Source of the DNA: Proteobacteria bacterium SG_bin6
Lineage (GTDB): Bacteria > Pseudomonadota > Alphaproteobacteria > Sphingomonadales > Sphingomonadaceae
DNA: 7,973 bases
Direction: 5' to 3'
NCBI GenBank assembly: GCA_002083435.1
Contig: LWDJ01000015.1
Span: forward strand, 1-7,973
The position numbers were made by a program, and so were the translations under genes. Each line of letters begins with the position of its first letter. The first letter of the stretch is position 1. Shown piece by piece: positions 6,581 through 7,973 of the stretch. Under the pieces are notes generated by a model. That model searched no databases. It was not told where the DNA came from and saw only the letters and a program-made list of their open reading frames with translations.

Positions 6581-7011
6581 TGCTTCAGGCTGGCTCCGCT
6601 CGGCTTCACGCCGGCCATTTGCGGCGGCATATAGCGTTCGTCATGCTTCGCCAGCAGGTTAGTGGCGGTGAAGCTGCCATCGGGGTTGAACCTTCCTTCA
6701 GCGACCACCCCCGATTTCTCCTTGAACAGATCGGGGGTGATGCCCTTGAAGTTCACCGGCACCGTCGCCTTGCCATCGGTGACGCGGAAATCGATCGTCA
6801 CCCCATCGGCGCGCTTGTGGATCGACCCCGCCGTCACCATCCCGCCGAGCCGCACGTCGCGCCCGAGCGGCAGGCCCTGTTTCGCGACATCGCCCGGCGC
6901 ATAGAAGAACGCGGCCTGATCCTTGAGCGCCGACAGCGCGAGCCCGCTCGCCCCGCCGATCGCCGCGAGCGCGAGCACCGCCAGTACCAGCCGCTGATGC
7001 TTGGCCTTCAT
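6577..7011 (-). CDS. ccmE: Periplasmic haem chaperone CcmE
   Basis: CcmE binds haem covalently in the periplasm after loading by CcmC-CcmD and delivers it to CcmF. The 144-residue protein has a basic start (MKAKHQR) and one N-terminal membrane anchor (about 7-28). An OB-fold beta barrel follows, beginning near AFFYAPGDV and including RLGGMVTAGSI (54-64) and VPVNFKGITPDLF (84-96). The haem attachment site is the C-terminal HDERYMPP, with the covalent His at 123 and Tyr127, which matches the H-x-x-x-Y form of the family. It ends with a short flexible tail. The start at 7011 overlaps the ccmD stop and its own stop overlaps the ccmF start, both as ATGA. The length is typical. Confidence 0.97.
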   Translation of the reverse strand: MKAKHQRLVLAVLALAAIGGASGLALSALKDQAAFFYAPGDVAKQGLPLGRDVRLGGMVTAGSIHKRADGVTIDFRVTDGKATVPVNFKGITPDLFKEKSGVVAEGRFNPDGSFTATNLLAKHDERYMPPQMAGVKPSGASLKQ

Positions 7012-7121
7012 TTGCCGCGTCGCTCCGCCTTGGCCATCGCCCGCCAGCTGACGAGCGCGATCACCGCCGCGGTGCCGAGGGTGATCGCATAAGCCGCCGT
7101 CACGAAGGGCCAGGGGTTCAT
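7008..7121 (-). CDS. ccmD: Haem exporter accessory protein CcmD
   Basis: CcmD is a tiny membrane protein that stabilises the CcmC-CcmE complex and helps release holo-CcmE from the exporter. This 37-residue reading frame begins MNPWPFVTAAYAITLG, has one membrane helix (about 6-25) and ends in a basic cytoplasmic tail (AKAERRGK). Aromatic residues before the helix followed by a charged tail fit the CcmD pattern. It starts 4 bases after the ccmC stop, with a GGAGG Shine-Dalgarno sequence inside the end of ccmC, and overlaps ccmE as ATGA. CcmD is too short and variable for confident identification by sequence alone; its position between ccmC and ccmE makes the case. Confidence 0.92.
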   Translation of the reverse strand: MNPWPFVTAAYAITLGTAAVIALVSWRAMAKAERRGK

Positions 7122-7125
7122 AAGC

Positions 7126-7854
7126 TCAAGCCTCCACCGCCATGCGCCGCAGCCGCGCCTCGGCCTTGGCGGTCGCCAGCATCGCCCGCATCCGCATCAG
7201 CACGATGGCGGCGAAGAACAAAGTGAAGCCGCCCAGCGTAAAGGGCAGCGGCCACAGGATGCTGTTGTCGATCGTGTTCTTGGTGAGCCCGATGCTCTGG
7301 CCCTGGTGGAGCGTGTTCCACCAGACGACCGAATAGCGGATGATCGGGAGCAGCACCGATCCGGCGACGCCATAAAGCGCCGCGATCCGTCCGTCGCCAC
7401 CGCGATCGGCGTCGGCGCGCGCCAGGCCAATGAAACCGAGATAGACGAAGAACAGCAGCAGCATCGAGGTCAACCGCCCGTCCCACTGCCACCAGGTGCC
7501 CCAGGTCGGCCGGCCCCAGATCGAGCCCGTGATCAGGCACAAGGCCGCGAACATGGCGCCCGGCACCGCGCACGCCCGCGCCGCTGTCATCGCCAGCGGG
7601 TGGCGCCAGATCAGATAGCTCAGGCTGGAGATGGCGATCCCGCTCCACCCCGCCATGCCGAGCCAGGCGGTGGGTACGTGGATGTAGAGGATGCGAACCG
7701 TCTCGCCCTGCAGATAGTCGGGCGGGGTTTGGGTCAGCCCCGCCCAGGCGCCAAACAGGATCAGCGCGACCCCCGGCCAGAACAGCGCCGGGGTGAGCGG
7801 TCGCGCGATTTTCAGGAAACGCGCCGGGTTGGCGAGGGCGTGAAGCGAGGGCAC
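7126..7854 (-). CDS. ccmC: Haem handling protein CcmC
   Basis: CcmC is an integral-membrane protein that presents haem at the periplasmic face and drives its covalent attachment to CcmE. The 242-residue protein is usual length with six membrane helices. The WWD domain is WGRPTWGTWWQWDGRLTSML (113-132), flanked by the conserved haem-ligand histidines His59 (YIHVPTAW) and His183 (WWNTLHQG). The start is a GTG at 7854, giving the N-terminus MPSLHALANPARFLKIARPLT. No Shine-Dalgarno sequence is adjacent. In the same frame, ATG-ACC-TAG lies four codons upstream with a good Shine-Dalgarno sequence of its own, so the GTG may be used by re-initiation. It is the first ccm gene visible; ccmA and ccmB are not next to it, because an IS630-like end begins a few tens of bases upstream. 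Confidence 0.95.
   Translation of the reverse strand: MPSLHALANPARFLKIARPLTPALFWPGVALILFGAWAGLTQTPPDYLQGETVRILYIHVPTAWLGMAGWSGIAISSLSYLIWRHPLAMTAARACAVPGAMFAALCLITGSIWGRPTWGTWWQWDGRLTSMLLLFFVYLGFIGLARADADRGGDGRIAALYGVAGSVLLPIIRYSVVWWNTLHQGQSIGLTKNTIDNSILWPLPFTLGGFTLFFAAIVLMRMRAMLATAKAEARLRRMAVEA
7131..7135 (-). promoter_or_regulatory. Ribosome binding site of ccmD
   Basis: GGAGG on the minus strand sits within the last codons of ccmC, 9 bases before the ccmD ATG at 7121. It supports the short ccmD frame as a real gene and marks the only ccm junction in the window without a stop/start overlap. Confidence 0.7.
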
Positions 7855-7857
7855 GAG

Positions 7858-7880
7858 CTAGGTCATAGCCCAGCCCTTCC
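7858..7880 (-). promoter_or_regulatory. Two-codon minimal reading frame with its own RBS, in frame before ccmC
   Basis: On the minus strand GGAAGGG (7880-7874) lies 7 bases before ATG at 7866, which is followed by ACC and TAG (7860-7858), then CTC and the ccmC GTG (7854). All are in one frame. Either this is an old ccmC start closed by a nonsense change at codon 3, or it is a start-stop element that feeds ribosomes to the GTG. Confidence 0.45.
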
Positions 7881-7890
7881 AGCGAATCTA

Positions 7891-7973
7891 GAGCATTTCC
7901 CGCGCGGGTTACACATAGCCTGGGTTTCTGAGATAGTTGCTGCATTCGGCTGAGGAGAAGGCGTCGAGGAGCA
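7891..7973 (-). mobile_element. IS630-family insertion sequence, 3' end (partial)
   Basis: The right edge holds the C-terminal end of an IS630-like transposase gene followed by a short non-coding tail. Elements of this family insert at TA. A TA at 7889-7890 lies 18 bp beyond the transposase stop and is the most likely junction, with the element's end reading GAGCATTTCC inward from 7891. A perfect 10-bp palindrome CCCGCGCGGG (7899-7908) follows the stop codon. The other end of the element is outside the window, so the inverted repeat cannot be confirmed and the exact boundary is inferred. Confidence 0.55.
7909..7973 (-). CDS. IS630-family transposase, C-terminal fragment
   Basis: Only the last 20 or so codons are visible before a TAA at 7911-7909; they read LLDAFSSAECSNYLRNPGYV. 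The pattern 'hydrophobic-x-x-F-x-x-x-E-C-x-N-Y-hydrophobic-x-x-x-GY' is the recurrent C-terminus of IS630-family (Tc1/mariner-like, DDE) transposases in alphaproteobacteria. The catalytic residues lie outside the window. The gene points toward ccmC, in the same direction, so read-through transcription from the element could reach the ccm operon. The family call rests on this short motif alone. Confidence 0.7.
   Translation of the reverse strand, partial: LLDAFSSAECSNYLRNPGYV

Noticed and set aside
7949..7973. GAGGAG near the right edge as a plus-strand ribosome site for a gene outside the window
   Set aside because: The same bases read as the end of an IS630-like transposase on the minus strand, which explains them better.

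Overview
The window looks like chromosome from an aerobic anoxygenic phototroph of the Sphingomonadales (Sphingomonas-like alphaproteobacterium). This is inferred from high-GC coding DNA, a bacteriochlorophyll-type magnesium chelatase pair (bchI-bchD) next to tspO, and a System I cytochrome c maturation operon. No 16S rRNA or other marker is present, so the genus is not fixed.

Layout. (1) Positions 1-1126, minus strand: the 5' end of bchD (cut by the window edge) and complete bchI, overlapping as ATGA. (2) Positions 1127-1163: a 37-bp divergent spacer. (3) Positions 1164-1640, plus strand: tspO. (4) Positions 1641-3085: a stretch of clearly lower GC, holding one unrecognised gene for a small exported or membrane-anchored protein (1759-2628, minus strand, best start a GTG with a strong Shine-Dalgarno sequence) and about 450 bp of AT-rich non-coding DNA. 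A terminator-like hairpin lies at 2995-3020. (5) Positions 3086-7854, minus strand: the ccm cluster in transcription order ccmC-ccmD-ccmE-ccmF-ccmG-ccmH-ccmI, with nearly every junction overlapping by 1 or 4 bases. (6) Positions 7855-7973: a short leader in front of ccmC, then the 3' end of what looks like an IS630-family transposase.

How the genes work together. BchI and BchD, with BchH encoded elsewhere, insert Mg2+ into protoporphyrin IX, the first committed step of bacteriochlorophyll synthesis. TspO is a membrane tetrapyrrole-binding protein that modulates photopigment output in purple bacteria. The Ccm proteins move haem to the periplasm (CcmC, D, E), keep apocytochrome cysteines reduced (CcmG, H) and ligate haem to CxxCH motifs (CcmF, H, I), serving the c-type cytochromes of respiration and photosynthetic electron transport. 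Thus tetrapyrrole-branch genes and haem-using genes are neighbours, separated by a likely acquired low-GC segment.

Most notable points: the low-GC unknown gene between two conserved high-GC blocks, an IS630-type end only tens of bases from ccmC, an in-frame ATG-ACC-TAG just before the ccmC GTG start, and a shortened CcmI. I did not find strong evidence for an entirely new multi-gene system.
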